From contig NC_063166.1 in assembly GCF_023159225.1 (NCBI RefSeq), positions 47,609,149 through 47,673,148 of the forward strand: a stretch of 64,000 bases of DNA. The letters are read 5' to 3'. Numbering within the stretch: the stretch's first letter is position 1; every line of letters begins with the position of its first letter. The notes below the pieces were generated by a model. That model had not been told where the DNA came from, made no database searches, and was given only the letters and a program-made list of their open reading frames with translations. Below, in pieces: positions 42,475 to 54,320 of the stretch. The position numbers and the translations under genes were made by a program. Origin of the DNA: Perognathus longimembris pacificus (lineage: Eukaryota > Chordata > Mammalia > Rodentia > Heteromyidae).

Positions 42475-42558
42475 GGGCTTGTGGTATAGCTCATTGGAAG
42501 AGTTGTGGTACATAGCATGCACAAGGTGCTCTAGATTTCATCTCCAATGTCACAAAAT
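42475..42558 (+). mobile_element. ID monomer
   Basis: 'ggcttgtggtatagctcatt ... tctccaatgtcac'. Confidence 0.65.
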
Positions 42559-43285
42559 AGGTGTAATCACTTATATAAGCTCAAATCTAGGGATGAAAAA
42601 ATTTCAGACATTAACCCATTGATTATGTTAGGTACAGCTGCAGAGACTATTCAGAAAATATCTAAAATGGACCCATATGCCAAAATGGTTTAAACAGAGA
42701 CATAAAGGATTCCATGAGGTTTGACATCTCTATAATTGGAATCCTGGAAAGAGGGTAGAAGAATAGTGTGGAAGATTTGGTGACTGGTCCTGTGAGTTTT
42801 AACAATAATAAAGGAGGGCTGGGTGGTAGCTAGTATAAGCAAGGCTCTGGGTTTGATACAAGCACTAACTGGGGGGACGGGGTGTGGGGGGAGATAATGG
42901 AATATTTACTTTCAAATTTCAGGGTAAAGCCTGTAATTAACCTGCAAAGAGGCATAAGGTTGTTTAGAGGTGTTAGTGTTTTCAAGTTTATTTCTATTAT
43001 AACCTGAAATGTTAATGGGAGCATACCATCAAGTCTTCATTCTAATAAAGAAGAAAGGCCCTTCATGCCCTCCCCAGGCCATGCCACACACTTGGTCTGT
43101 TCTCCTTCTGCAGGATTGCTGCAGATGTGAGTCACATGTTTCATAATGTGTCTAAGTTGCCAGCTTCAAGCTTCAGCTGTCAAATGTATTCCATTTTGTT
43201 GTCTGGAATACATGAGGTCTGTTTCATGAACCCACATTCTGCTGGGTGGCAGCGATTTCATCATGATACATTAAGATGTCACCCT
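42559..43285. other. Mostly non-repetitive block
   Basis: Apart from an ID-like piece at 42814-42870 nothing is recognised. Confidence 0.4.
42814..42870 (+). mobile_element. ID-like fragment
   Basis: 'gggctgggtggtagctagta ... gggtttgatacaagcac'. Confidence 0.45.
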
Positions 43286-43401
43286 AGCCAGGTATTGTGG
43301 TGCACATCTGTAATACCAGCACTTGGAAGGCTGAGGCTGAAAGATTGTGAGCTCAAGCTACCTTGGGCTTCACAGTGGGACTCTCCAAAAAAAAAAAAGA
43401 A
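43286..43401 (+). mobile_element. B1 monomer with poly(A)
   Basis: 'agccaggtattgtggtgcac ... gcacttggaaggctgaggc' and a 12-A tail: canonical B1. Confidence 0.85.
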
Positions 43402-43906
43402 AATCTAAGTTCAGTTTAGCAAGGACATGTTATTGAGGGTTGTTTGAACCACTCTGGCAACTACTGTCTCTTGAGCCTGAATAAATGGCCTAGTGCTTTC
43501 CCTGGCTTGAAGCCCTCCTCGTCCTAATGCTCTTCTGAGCCCCGTCTTCCCTCTCTGTGGTCCCTTGTTTGCTCCTCCTAGTGGCTGCTATTCATTCCCA
43601 AGGCCCATCCTACCCTGGACTCCTTTTCTCTCCTGAACTCTGCCTAGAAAAGTAAATCCCCATTTGCCTGTAGAGGACCTGTCCTTAACTGTTCTAGGTA
43701 GTATTGCTTATAAATTATTAGCAGCTTCTGGCAGCTTTCCAGGAACAAGGCATTTGAAACTCGCACACCAAGAAGTGTCTACCCGCTTGTGTCTTTCTGC
43801 TTTGGCCTTCCTTTTTTGGAGGCAGCAGAAGTGTATTCTTCTTTTCCCTGAGTGCGTAAGGGACTTAGCAAATAGAACAAGGGGTTGACATCATGAGCCA
43901 CTTTTC
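43402..43906. other. Non-repetitive block
   Basis: Nothing recognised; a 74-codon open frame (43664-43888) has no domain. Confidence 0.4.
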
Positions 43907-43939
43907 AGAGCCCTTTCTTTTTTTTTTCTTTTTTTATTT

Positions 43940-44135
43940 TTTGCTAGTCCTGGGCCATGAACTCAGGGCCTGAGCACTGTCCCTGGCTTCCTTTTGCTCA
44001 AGGCTAGCACTCTGCCACTTGAGCTACAGTGCCACTTCTGGCCGTTTTTTACATATGTGGTGCTGGGGAATCGAACCTAGAGCTTCTTGTATAGGAGGCA
44101 AGCTCTCTTGCTACTAGGCCATATTCCCAGCCCCA
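43940..44135 (-). mobile_element. A-SINE
   Basis: Target duplication 'agagccctttctt' (about 43908 and 44137). Confidence 0.93.
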
Positions 44136-44750
44136 GAGCCCTTTCTTAACTTGCCTGCTGCCCCAGAATGCCTCTTCCTTCTCATTATCTTTCCTACTGG
44201 GAAGATGTTTGGTGGGCTGTTTTCCTCTACCCAGGCTCACTTGACCAGGTCTGTGACTATGTATTTGTATTCAAGGAATGAGGTTTCAGCTGGACTTTAT
44301 TTTAACATGAGTTAATACTAGCTTTGTTTTTTTATTTTAGGGTAATTCACATCTTTCCTTGACTTAAAAAATATATTTTTTACTATTTTGTTTATTTATA
44401 TGAACCTTATAAGCAACTTACTTAAGCCTAAAAATGCCTCAGTAATTTTTTGTTAGAATCACATTAATTATGAAAATTAAGCAGAATGGATTTTATATTA
44501 TTAGCCTCCATATGTAACAATGGAATTTTTTTATTGTAATGGTGATGTGGATTTTTTTTTTTACCATTGATTAAAAGTATTGTGTGTCCTTCAGGACCTT
44601 AAAAAATTTTGAGCATATTTTGCATTCTTCTTAAGCTAATTTAATAAAAATAATTTTTTGTTATATCTACTAATTGATTATTTATCTATACCTATGGAAG
44701 CTATTGGTTTTTCTGTTATTATTTTATACCCTGTCAGATTGGTTAGTAAA
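44136..44750. other. AT-rich non-repetitive block
   Basis: Very AT-rich; no feature recognised. Confidence 0.4.
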
Positions 44751-44756
44751 TTTTTT

Positions 44757-44903
44757 TTTTTTTTTTGGCCAGTCCTAGGCCGTGAACTCAGGGCCTGAGC
44801 ACTGTCCCTGACTTCTTTTTTGCTCAAGGCTAGCACTCTGCCACTTGAGCCACAGCGCCACTTCTGGCATTTTCTGTATATGTGGTGCTGAGGAATCAAA
44901 CCC
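44757..44903 (-). mobile_element. A-SINE lacking its 5' end
   Basis: Stops at 'gctgaggaatcaaaccca', so about 50 bp of the 5' unit with the A box are missing. Confidence 0.85.
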
Positions 44904-44984
44904 ATTTCAAATATATTTCAATTATATGCATAACTTGAAAGTGATTTTCTGTATTAAAAATTAGAACAACTACCTGTATGAAAG

Positions 44985-45200
44985 AATTTCATTGTTATTT
45001 ATGTTATTTACATGTATGTATATAATGTACATGAATGTATATAATGTGATGATCAAATTTACTCTTTCTCAGACTCCTCTCCTCCCCCTCCATTTTAGAA
45101 TTTTTAGTGGGTTTTATTATGCTATTTTCATTGACATATAGACATATTATGCTCTTCTATAGTATTCATTCTTATTATCCTCTTTTTTCCCTTGTCCACT
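44985..45200 (-). mobile_element. Old L1 3'UTR fragment
   Basis: 'tatataatgtgatgatcaaa ... tttactctttctcagactcc'. Confidence 0.5.
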
Positions 45201-45204
45201 GTAT

Positions 45205-45211
45205 GCTATTC

Positions 45212-45246
<35 letters not shown>

Positions 45247-45260
45247 CACCTGTGTGTGTG
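45205..45260. repeat. (GT)n microsatellite
   Basis: GT/TGTA repeats at the tail of a B-SINE. Confidence 0.9.
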
Positions 45261-45261
45261 C

Positions 45262-45722
45262 CTGTTTGTTCCTGACCTGGGGTTTGAACTCAGGGTCTGG
45301 GTGCTGTCCCTGAGCTGTTTTGCTCAAAGCTAGTGCTCTACCACTTGACCTCAGCTCCACTTTTTTTTTTTTTTTTGCCAGTCCTGGGGCTTGGACTCAT
45401 GGCCTGAGCACTGTCCCTGGCTTCTTTTTGCTCAAGGCTAGCACTCTGCCACTTGAGCCACAGCGCCACTTCTGGCCGTTTTCTGTATATGTGGTGCTGG
45501 GAAATTGAACCCAGGGCCTCATGTATGTGAGGCAAGCACTCTTGCCACTAGGCCATATCCCCAGCCCCTCAGCTCTACTTTCTACTTCTGGCTTTTTACT
45601 GATAATGGGAAATAAAGAGTCTCAAGGACCCTCTTGCCCATGCTGGCTTTGAACTATGATCCTCAGATCTCAGCTTCCTGAGTAGCTTAAGATTACAGGC
45701 TTAAGCCACCAGCACCTGGCTT
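45262..45722 (-). mobile_element. B-SINE split by an A-SINE
   Basis: Right unit 45262-45361, left part 45568-45722. Confidence 0.85.
45362..45567 (-). mobile_element. A-SINE nested in B-SINE
   Basis: Target copies 'ctcagctccactt' (45350) and 'ctcagctctactt' (45568), one mismatch. Confidence 0.93.
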
Positions 45723-46304
45723 GTGTACTATTTTTAATGACTGAATATGTCATATGATGTCACATATGGAATTTTTACTTGTAGTATCATGTCAGCTTCC
45801 AAAAGTTTCAGATTTTGGAGCAGCTCAGACTTTGGATTTTCGAATTTTACATTAGGAATATTCAACATTTAACCTGTATTAGCAGTTTCTGCTCATCTGA
45901 TAGTTTTTATATCTTCATGGATTTCTAAGAATAATGATTTGCTGTGATTAATTAAGGATCATACCAGTTCACATGTTGTTTTCTCTTCTGACTTGCTGAA
46001 CTTTCATGCTGGCAGTCTCTTCAACAATCTGCACAAACTAGAAATTTCTGGATGAGAGAAGACCAGAGGGATTGTGGTAGCCAGATGCCCCTGGACTCTG
46101 GCTGCTGGCAGCATTGTCTCCATGCTAAGTTCTCTTTCAAGTACAGTGTATTGTCAACATTTTCCTCATTTACATGTCTTTCTGTCCTGGAGGCTTGGCA
46201 GCAAAATCTTCATTACTGAAAATACCAGTTTCAAGACATATCTAGTTACAAGCATCTAGAGCTTGGTACATTGTTTGCAACTGAGGAAATGTTTATTGCA
46301 TGGG
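45723..46304. other. Non-repetitive block
   Basis: Nothing recognised. Confidence 0.4.
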
Positions 46305-46425
46305 TTTTTTTTTTTGAGACAATGTCTGAAGGTAGCCAATGTTAGTCTCAAACTTGTGCAAGTCCTTTACCTCAGTTTCCTAAGTGCTAGGATTATAGGC
46401 AAATACTACCACATGTGGGCCCTTC
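46305..46425 (-). mobile_element. B1-like monomer
   Basis: 'gagacaatgtctgaaggtag ... cctaagtgctaggattatag'. Confidence 0.75.
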
Positions 46426-46639
46426 ATATATTTTTTCTTACAAAAAGATATCTACCAAATCTTTTAATTTTTTTATCTGCAAACATGAGATACTTTTACT
46501 ATAACAAAATATCCTGGACTGTATGACTTGAACAACAATTTCCCATGACTTTGGGCCCCTTTGAGGCAGAGCATCATGTATTTCTTTTGAGTATATAGGT
46601 AGGTATATGTATATAGGCATATATTCCAGGCTAAATGCC

Positions 46640-47195
46640 TGGCCACACTCCCCCCTAATTCATATGTTGATACCTAACTCCTAGTGTGATGGAATTATGA
46701 GGAAGTGCTGGGGCAATATTTAGGTCATTAGATCATGAGGGCAGAGCCTTCATGAATTAATAGAGTAAATATAAGAAGAGATTCCAGAGAGCTTTATTTC
46801 CACTGTGTGAAGATATGGTGAGAAATTAGCAGTCTGCAAACTGGAAGAGAAACCTCACCAGAACCCCACCATGCTGATACCCTTATGACTGTCTTCTAGC
46901 CTTCAGAACTGTGACAGGGCTGGGAATATGGCCTAGTACTAAAGTGTTTGCTGCCCACACATCAAACCCTAAGTTTGATTCCTCAGCACCATATATATAG
47001 AAAAGGCCAGAAGGGGCACTGTGGCTCAAGTGGTAGAGTGCTAGCCTTGAGCAAAAAGAAGCCAGGGACAGTGCTCACTCAGGCCCTGAGTTCAAGCCCC
47101 AGGAGTGGCAAAAACAAAAAACAAAGAACTGTGAGAAAGCACTTTCTGTTGCTTTTCAATTTAGTTTACATTATTATTATTTTTGTTTTGTAGCA
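46640..47195 (+). mobile_element. MaLR-type LTR split by an A-SINE
   Basis: 'taattcatatgttgatacct', 'taggtcattagatcatgagg', 'agccttcatgaattaataga' and 'cttcagaactgtgagaaa' follow the order of MST/MLT-like LTRs. The LTR resumes after the SINE at 47125. Confidence 0.75.
46915..47124 (+). mobile_element. A-SINE nested in MaLR LTR
   Basis: Target duplication 'agaactgtga' (46905-46914 and 47125-47134). Confidence 0.93.
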
Positions 47196-47423
47196 GATTG
47201 AACTGACAGGTCAGTCTATGTTTAGCTATAGGTCATAATACTGAAAAGGTATTATTAGTTACCAGCTAGTGTTACTTGTTGGTATTATTACCAGCAAGAG
47301 TATGAACATCCCAACTACTCCATGTTTTCACTAGCACTTGATATGATCAGTCTTACATCTTAATCACTGGTATAGGGTACTGAAAACTTTGAACAGCCCT
47401 TCTTCCCTCAAAAGTCCCAATTA

Positions 47424-47650
47424 TTAGCCAGGTGCAAGTGGCTCACACACTTGTAATACTAGCTTCTCAGAAGGCTGAGATCTGAGGATCTCAGTTTGAA
47501 GCCAGCCAGGGCAGTAACGTCTGCAAGACTCTTATCTCCAGTTATTCACAGGAAAAGCTGAAAGTGGAGCTGTGGCTCAAGTGCTAGAGTGCTAGCTGAA
47601 GACAGCTCAGGGATGTGCCCACGTCCAGAGTTAAAGCCCCAAGACTGCTT
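47424..47650 (+). mobile_element. B-SINE
   Basis: 'agccaggtgcaagtggctca' to 'agttaaagccccaagac'. Confidence 0.82.
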
Positions 47651-48660
47651 TAAAAAAGTCCCAGTTACTGTGGTATAAATAATCTCAGTATTGTAGATTT
47701 CAAGTTGCCAACATAATTGTATGTTGGACTGAGATATACAATCAGCCTTTACTAAATAACATGAGCAGCTCCAACCTAAGATTTTTAGTCATGCGATACT
47801 TTTTTTTTTAATAAGATAGTCATCAAAGTCTAAGCCAGGAGGAAAAGAGAAATCAGTGAAGGATGTTTCTTGGCCTTTGAGCTACATATAGTTAGGAACA
47901 GGAGCAATGGTTTAACCTACTTATAGAGTTGTAGTTGGAAAACCTCTGTCAAGAAAGATGCCATCCATACTTTGAATGGAAGGGAAGATGGTTCAATTAG
48001 AAACATTTATTTTTGTGCTTTTGCTGAACCTATGTGTGCTTCATCTTTCTATCAGCCTGCTGAGAACATCTTTTATTTATATGTTCATATATAAAATTGG
48101 AATTCCTCATCTGTAAAATATGCTGAATGAGCTAGGTGCTGTCTGGTATCTTATAACTGATATTCTGTAGTGTTATCTTCAGATTGGGAGGCATGGGAAA
48201 ATAAGAAAGCCTTTTTCCAGAGGGGTTTGTGTTGAATAACAAGATTAGAGAAATCACTTGTGAAGTGCATTCAGTAAGAATCCGTGTGAGGAAAACCTGC
48301 CAAATCTGTTTAGTGTTAAATATTCTAGTTTATACTTACTGAGAAAGTGAGGTGTCCATCCACCATTAACAAATGCAACTCAAAGAGAGATTTATTTATT
48401 TAAAATTCATGCTGCCAAGAAGATTGGGCAACAGTGATTAGATTGAAGTTATTTTGGAGGTGCTCAAGATCAGAAGTCTGTTTTAGCAAATTCTCTTCCA
48501 CTGAATTCACTTGAGTTTCTGCCAGAGGAAAATCCCTGTGTCACTCTCATTTCACACAGATGCTGTTTAGCATTTAAATCAAAGTGCAGAGAATTGTTTA
48601 GAAATTCTAGGGTAAAAAATAGACTATATATCACTATATATCAGAGGCTGTTCTAGAACT
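47651..48660. other. Non-repetitive block
   Basis: About 1 kb with no repeat or exon recognised. Confidence 0.45.
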
Positions 48661-48725
48661 TGCTGTATAGACCAGTCTAGCATTGGACTTGGAATCCTCC
48701 TACCCCATCTTCCCTAGTAGCAACT
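48661..48725 (-). mobile_element. B1-like fragment
   Basis: 'tgctgtatagaccagtctag' onwards. Confidence 0.45.
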
Positions 48726-48774
48726 AAAAAAAAATAAAAATAAAATATATATGTATATTTATTTATTTATTTTT

Positions 48775-49117
48775 GGTGCTGTTCTTGGGGCTTGAACTCA
48801 GGGCCTGGGTGCTTTCCTGGGTGTTCATGCTTAAGGTTAACATTCTACCATTTGAGCTACAATTCCACTTCTTCTTTTTTCTTCTGGTTCTGGTGGGCTT
48901 GAACTCAGGGCCTGGGTGCTGTCCTCTCTGAGCTCTTTTGCTCAAGGCTGGCTGGCATTTAACACTTTGAGTGACAGTGCCATTTCCAGTTTTCTGCTGG
49001 TTAGTTGGAGATAAGTCTCACAGAGTTTCCTGTGTGGGCTGGCTTTGAACTGTGATCCTCAGATCTCAGCCTTCTTGGTAGCTAGGTTTATAAATGAGCC
49101 ACCAGTGCCCTGACCAG

Positions 49118-49178
<61 letters not shown>

Positions 49179-49300
49179 GAATGGGAGCTAAGAATCTCAG
49201 AAGACTTTCCTGCCTGGGCTGGCTTTGAACTGCAGTCCTCAAATCTCAGCCTCTTGAGAAGCTAAGATTACAGGTGTGATCCATTGGTACCCAGCACAAC
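48775..49300 (-). mobile_element. B-SINE interrupted by a second B-SINE
   Basis: The outer element's ID unit is 48775-48875 and its B1-like part 49180-49300. The inner complete B-SINE occupies about 48885-49115 and is followed by (GT)n. Confidence 0.8.
49120..49177. repeat. (GT)n microsatellite
   Basis: About 28 GT units, uninterrupted; sits between nested B-SINE parts. Confidence 0.97.
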
Positions 49301-49319
49301 TCAAAATTTTAATGCCTTG

Positions 49320-49470
49320 ACAGCTTGTCAATAAAGTCAAGTATCTACTTTCTCCCTTGTAGCTGAGGTCATAGTTATGAACCGTGGTATCTGTTGGAGA
49401 TTGGCTTTTGTTAAATTTTCACTCTTCAAGTAGCTGAGATTATAGCTATGAGACACTTCACCTGGCTACT
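49320..49470 (-). mobile_element. Dimeric B1-like SINE, old
   Basis: Two 'gtagctgag(g/a)t(c/t)ata'-type cores at about 49360 and 49430. Confidence 0.5.
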
Positions 49471-49879
49471 AATTTGATTTTTAATCTCTTTTCATCTTAC
49501 TATTTTCTTGAATGTTAATTCATTACAAGTTGAGAAGTAGTAGATACGGAGTCATAATAATGTATGATCCATTTATGAGACTGAAGATAGGTGGTTCTTT
49601 GGGCTCATCTGCCTTTGTATACCTTCTTCATGCCATTTATGGGGGATGCCCTTGAAGTCAGAGACTGAGGGTGTCCTTGGCAATTAATGTCACTGTTTTT
49701 CTGACCAAATTTCATTTGTCAAATCAAAACTGGCCAGTTAATCAAGTGGGGGATGTCTTGTGAATTACATAAGGTTACATGAACTCCATTTTGTCACTGT
49801 GCTGGATAAGACTTCTTACATCGTCCATGCTAGCACTTACAAATCATGGCTGACTGGAGCTCTGTGTTAAGAATTCTGC
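49471..49879. other. Non-repetitive block
   Basis: Nothing recognised. Confidence 0.4.
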
Positions 49880-50115
49880 CAAGCATTGGTGACAAACACC
49901 TATAATTCTAGCCATTCAGGAGGCTGAGATCTTAGGATCTCGATTTGAAGCTGGTCCAGGCAGAAAAGTCTGTGAGGCACTTTTCTACAGATAACCATCA
50001 AAAAAAGAAAAAAGAAGAAATCCAGAAGTGGAGATATTGTTCAAATGGTAGAGTTCCAGCCTTGAGTAAAAACGCTAAAATCCAGGCCCTAAATTCCACA
50101 CCCCATTACTGGCAT
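49880..50115 (+). mobile_element. B-SINE, diverged
   Basis: 'aattctagccattcaggagg' to 'ccattactggca' with an A/G-rich expansion in the linker (50000-50025). Confidence 0.75.
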
Positions 50116-50739
50116 ATTTCCTCCATCCTCCCAACACATAAAAGAATTCTGAGGTCTGGGCTCAGCATAGAAGGATGCCTGAATTGAGGTTCCAGAAAGA
50201 GGCAATGATAAGGGAGGTTCTAAAGCCCAAGTGCTAAAATTAGAAACAACCGATGTGCCCAGCCGGGAACTGATCATTCATAAAATAAAGTAATACCTGC
50301 ATCCAAAGAGAGATGGCAGTTTAGGACTGATCTAAGCTGGCATCTCACAAATGTGGCATAAAGGACAGAGAATAGACAGAGGACTGCACTCCCGAGAATA
50401 AGAGAGTGCTTACTAGACTGGTTCCAGCACCCACTATGGTGGACTTCTCATGTCCTAAAACCTGGAAGGGTAGCATAGTTAGGGTATAGGTGATGAACTT
50501 GAGCATGAGGCTGATTTGGGATTTCCTCCAGTTCCAGTATTACCTTGTGACTTTGGGTCTATGGCCATGACTTCTCTGATTAAGCTTCCTGATCTGTACA
50601 TTATAATATTGAGGTAATGTATGTTATATCCCAGGCACAGAGCTGGTGCTCGGTAAAGAGTAGTTTCCCTGTAGGGTTGTGTTATCTCCACATTGATTCT
50701 TGACTTTAGTAATAGGAGATATGGCTCTTTTTAATTTTC
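50116..50739. other. Non-repetitive block
   Basis: Nothing recognised. Confidence 0.4.
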
Positions 50740-51610
50740 ATGATCAGTCTAAAGTTTTGATACCATTTTCATGGTTCCTTCCAAACACCAACTTTTAGCT
50801 TTTTTGATATTGTCTATTTTGTTTCTGTTCTCTATTTTATTTTATTTATTTCCATTCTAACTTTTGTTGTTTCCTTGCTTCCACATGCTTTGCTTTAATT
50901 TGCCTCTCTTTTCCCCTAGTTTCTTAAATTTAAAGCCTGAGGTTATTAATTTGATGCCAGCCTTCACCCTTCTCCCCACCTTTCTCCCTTTCTCCCTTTC
51001 TCCCTTCTTCCCTCCTGTCTTCCTTCCTCTCTCTTTCCCTCCCTTCTTCCTTTTCTCTATCACTTTCTTCCTTTGTAGGTGTTTTACAGATACATATTTT
51101 TCTTTGAGCACTGCCTTTGCTGCATTACTATTAATTTTGGCATATTGTGTTTTTGTTTTCTTTGAGTCAAAGTATTTTCTTATTATCCATCTTATTTTTA
51201 ATTCATTTATTGTTTGAGTGTTGTAAAATTTCCACACATTTGTGAATTGGCCAGACTTTCTTGTTTTATTGATATCTGATTTCATTTAGTTGTGGTCAGA
51301 TGGTATACTTAGTCATATTTCTGTATTTCTTAATTTATTGAGACAAGTTTATAGTCTATTCTAACATTCCATTTGTACTTGTGAATAACACGTATTCTGT
51401 TGTTGGGTGGAGTGTTTGACAAATATCTATTAGGTATAATTGGTTTGTAGAATTACTGTTCAGTTTCTTTGCTGACCTTCTGTCTAGTTCTATGTACTAC
51501 TGAGAATTGGGCATTGAAATCTGCCACTAATACTGTTGAATTGTTTATTTCTTTTCTCAGTTCTGTTCATTATTGCTTCATGTATTTTGGAGGGTTTTTT
51601 TGTGCTTTTC
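50740..51610 (-). mobile_element. Ancient L1 ORF2 endonuclease region
   Basis: 'gttgtggtcagatggtatac' and 'attgggcattgaaatctgcc' are typical antisense L1 endonuclease text. A C/T-rich microsatellite has expanded at 50985-51060. Confidence 0.82.
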
Positions 51611-51611
51611 A

Positions 51612-51678
51612 AAAATTTATTTTATTTTATTTTATTTTATTATCTATTTATTATTATTATTATTATTATGATTATTTT
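51612..51678. repeat. (TTTTA)n and (TTA)n
   Basis: Two short simple repeats, the tail of the following SINE. Confidence 0.9.
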
Positions 51679-51679
51679 T

Positions 51680-51874
51680 TGGCCAGTCCTGGGGCTTGGA
51701 CTCAGGGCCTGAGCACTGTCCCTGGCTTCTTTTTGCTCAAGGCTAGCACTCTGCCACTTGAGCCACAGCACCACTTCTGGCCATTTTATGTATATGTAGT
51801 GCTGGGGAATCGAACCCAGGGCCTCATGTATACGAGGCAAGCACTCTTGCCACTAGGCTATATCCCCAGCCCTG
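51680..51874 (-). mobile_element. A-SINE in ancient L1
   Basis: Target copies 'tgcttttcaaaa' at about 51602 and 51874; the simple repeats to its left are its tail. Confidence 0.93.
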
Positions 51875-52204
51875 CTTTTCAAAATTTTTAAAGTTCTTTA
51901 AAAAAATAATTTACTTTAGCCTTCTGAGGAATCTCCATACCGCTTTCCGAGTGGCTGAACAAGTTTACATTCCCACCAACAATGAAGTAGGGTTCACTTT
52001 TGGCCACATCCCCTCCAGCATTTGTTATTGTTACTTTTCCTGATAATGGACATTCTTACTGGGGTGAGGTGGAATCTCAATGTGGTTTTAGTTTGCATTT
52101 CTTTTATGGCCAGTGATGTAGAGCACTTGTTCATGTGTCTCTTGGCCATTCTCATTTCCTCTTCAGAGAAGTCTCTTTTTAGGTCTTTTTTTTTTTAAAA
52201 AAAA

Positions 52205-52406
52205 ATTTTTTTTGGCCTGTCCTGGGCCTTGGACTCAGGGCCTGAACACTGTCCCTGGCTTCCTTTTTGCTCAAGGCTAGCACTCTGCCACTTGAGCCAC
52301 AGCACCACTTCTGGCCATTTTCTGTATATATGGTGCTGGGGAATCGAACCCAGGGCCTCATGTATATGAGGCAAGCTCTCTCGCCACTAGGCCATATCCC
52401 CAGCCC
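52205..52406 (-). mobile_element. A-SINE
   Basis: First of a pair in the inverted L1 arm. The outer flanks 'ctctttttaggtctt' (about 52173 and 52663) are shared by the pair. Confidence 0.93.
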
Positions 52407-52467
52407 CAGCCATTTCTTTTCTTTTCTTTTTTGATTTTTTGTTTTGTTTTTTTTTTTTTGTTTGTTT

Positions 52468-52661
52468 GTTTGCCAGTCCTGAGGCTTGGACTCAGGGCCT
52501 GAGCACTGTCCCTGGCTTCTTTTTGCTCAAGGCTAGCACTCTGCCACTTGAGCCACAGCACCACTTCTGGCCATTTTCTGTATATGTGGTGCTGGGGAAT
52601 TGAACCCAGGGCTTCATGTATACGAGGCAAGCACTCTTGCCAATGGGCCATATTCTCAGCC
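52468..52661 (-). mobile_element. A-SINE
   Basis: Second of the pair; a T-rich (TTTTC)n/(TTTG)n tail lies between the two. Confidence 0.93.
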
Positions 52662-53193
52662 CCTCTTTTTAGGTCTTTAGCCCACTTGTTGAGGGGGCTG
52701 TTGGTTCTTTGCGGTTTTGTTTTGGAGGAATGTAATTTTTTTAGTTCTGCATATATTTTAGATATCAGGCCTTTGTCTGTTGTATGGCCAGTAAAGATCT
52801 TCTCCCAATCTGTGGGCTTTCTGTTTATCTTGCAAGCTATGATCTTTGCCCTGCAGAAGCTCTGCAGTTTGATGCAGTCCCATTTGTCCAACCTTTCTTT
52901 GATTTGTTGCATTTCTGGGCCGTGTTAAGGAAGTTTTCTCCTGTGCCAAGGAGCCCGAGTGTTTCTCGTACTCCTTCTTGTAGTGTTTCAGAGTATCTGT
53001 TTTTATTTCAAGGTCTTTGATCCATTTGGAATTGATTTTGGTGCAGGGTGAAGGCTAAACATAGAGCTCCCCTAAGACCCAGCAGCCCCACTCTTGAGCA
53101 TCTGCCCAAAAGATTACAAACAAGAACACACTAAAGCCACCAGCACAACAATGTTCATCGCAGCACATTTTGTCATCGCTAAAATATGGAACC

Positions 53194-53410
53194 GGGGGCT
53201 GGGGATATAGCCTAGTGGCAAGAGCGCTTGCCTCGTATACAAGAAGCCCTGGGTTCGATTCCCCAGCACCACATATACAGAAAATGGCCAGAAGTGGCAC
53301 TGTGACTCAAGTGGCAGAGTGCTAGCCTTGAGCAAAAAGAACCCAGGGACAGTGCTCAGGCCCTGAGTCCAAGGCCCAGGACTGGCAAAAATAAATAATA
53401 ATAAATAAAA
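53194..53410 (+). mobile_element. A-SINE in right arm of inverted L1
   Basis: Target duplication 'aaaatatggaacc' (53181-53193 and 53411-53423). Confidence 0.94.
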
Positions 53411-54151
53411 AAAATATGGAACCAACCCAGATGCTCCTCAGTAGACAAACAGATCAGGAAAATGTGGTACATATAAACAATGGAATTTTATGCCTCTATC
53501 AGAAGGAATGACATTGCCCCATTTGTAAGAAAATGGAAGGACTTGGAAAACATTATACTAAGTGAAGTGAGCCAGACCCAAAGAAACATAGATTCTGTGG
53601 TTTCCCTCATAGGGAATAATTAGTACAGGTTTAGGCTAGTCACAGCAGAGGATCACAAGAGCCCAATATGCACTTATGAACACATAAGATGATGCTAGTT
53701 GAAATGAACTACATGTTATAGAAATGAGTGTTATATCACTTTTGTAATTACTTTCAACATGCCATGTGAAACCATAGCTTTTTTTAATTGATGATCCTCC
53801 TGTATCCCCTTCCTGTGGTTGTCCCCGTTGCTATCACTGTATCTCATCTGAGTACCCTAGATACTGTATATACTGGTATTAGAACTAGGGAAGGGAACGG
53901 GAATATCAAAATCTAGAGACAAAGGATAAAAAGACAAATGACTCCAAAAGCAATACTTACAAAACTGTTTGTTGTAAACCAACTGAACAACTCATGGGGG
54001 GAGGAGGGTAGGGGGAGGGAGGAGGGGGGAAATGAGGGAGGAGGTAACAAATTGTACAAGAAATGTACCCACTGCCTTATGTATGAAACTATAACCCCTC
54101 TTTACATCAGTTTGGTAATAAATAATCATTCAGAAAAAATAATTTACTTTA

Positions 54152-54320
54152 TTGTTATTATAAAGGTGATACACAGAGGGATTACAGTTACACAAGTCAG
54201 TTACTGAGTATATTTCCTTTCATACAGTGTCTTCTATTCCCACACTCTCACCTAGTCCCTCTCTCCCAGGAGCTTTTTGGATATATTTTTCATAATTGTT
54301 GATGGATTGGTTCTTTCCAT
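54152..54320 (-). mobile_element. Older L1 3' end
   Basis: 'attataaaggtgatacacag ... agtatatttcctttcatac': paralogue of 14645-14720 and 34990-35060. Confidence 0.7.

Larger units (their letters stand above)
51919..54133 (+). mobile_element. 5'-inverted L1 (twin-priming type) with 18-bp target duplication
   Basis: The left part (51919-53053) is L1 ORF2 on -, from the [14 protein letters not shown] region to just before the RLNIELP-like region. The right part (53053-54133) starts exactly there on + and runs to the L1 3' end and tail. The two parts share only 'aggctaaa' at the join. Target duplication 'aaaaaataatttacttta' (51901-51918 and 54134-54151). Three A-SINEs are nested inside. No coding capacity. 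Confidence 0.93.
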
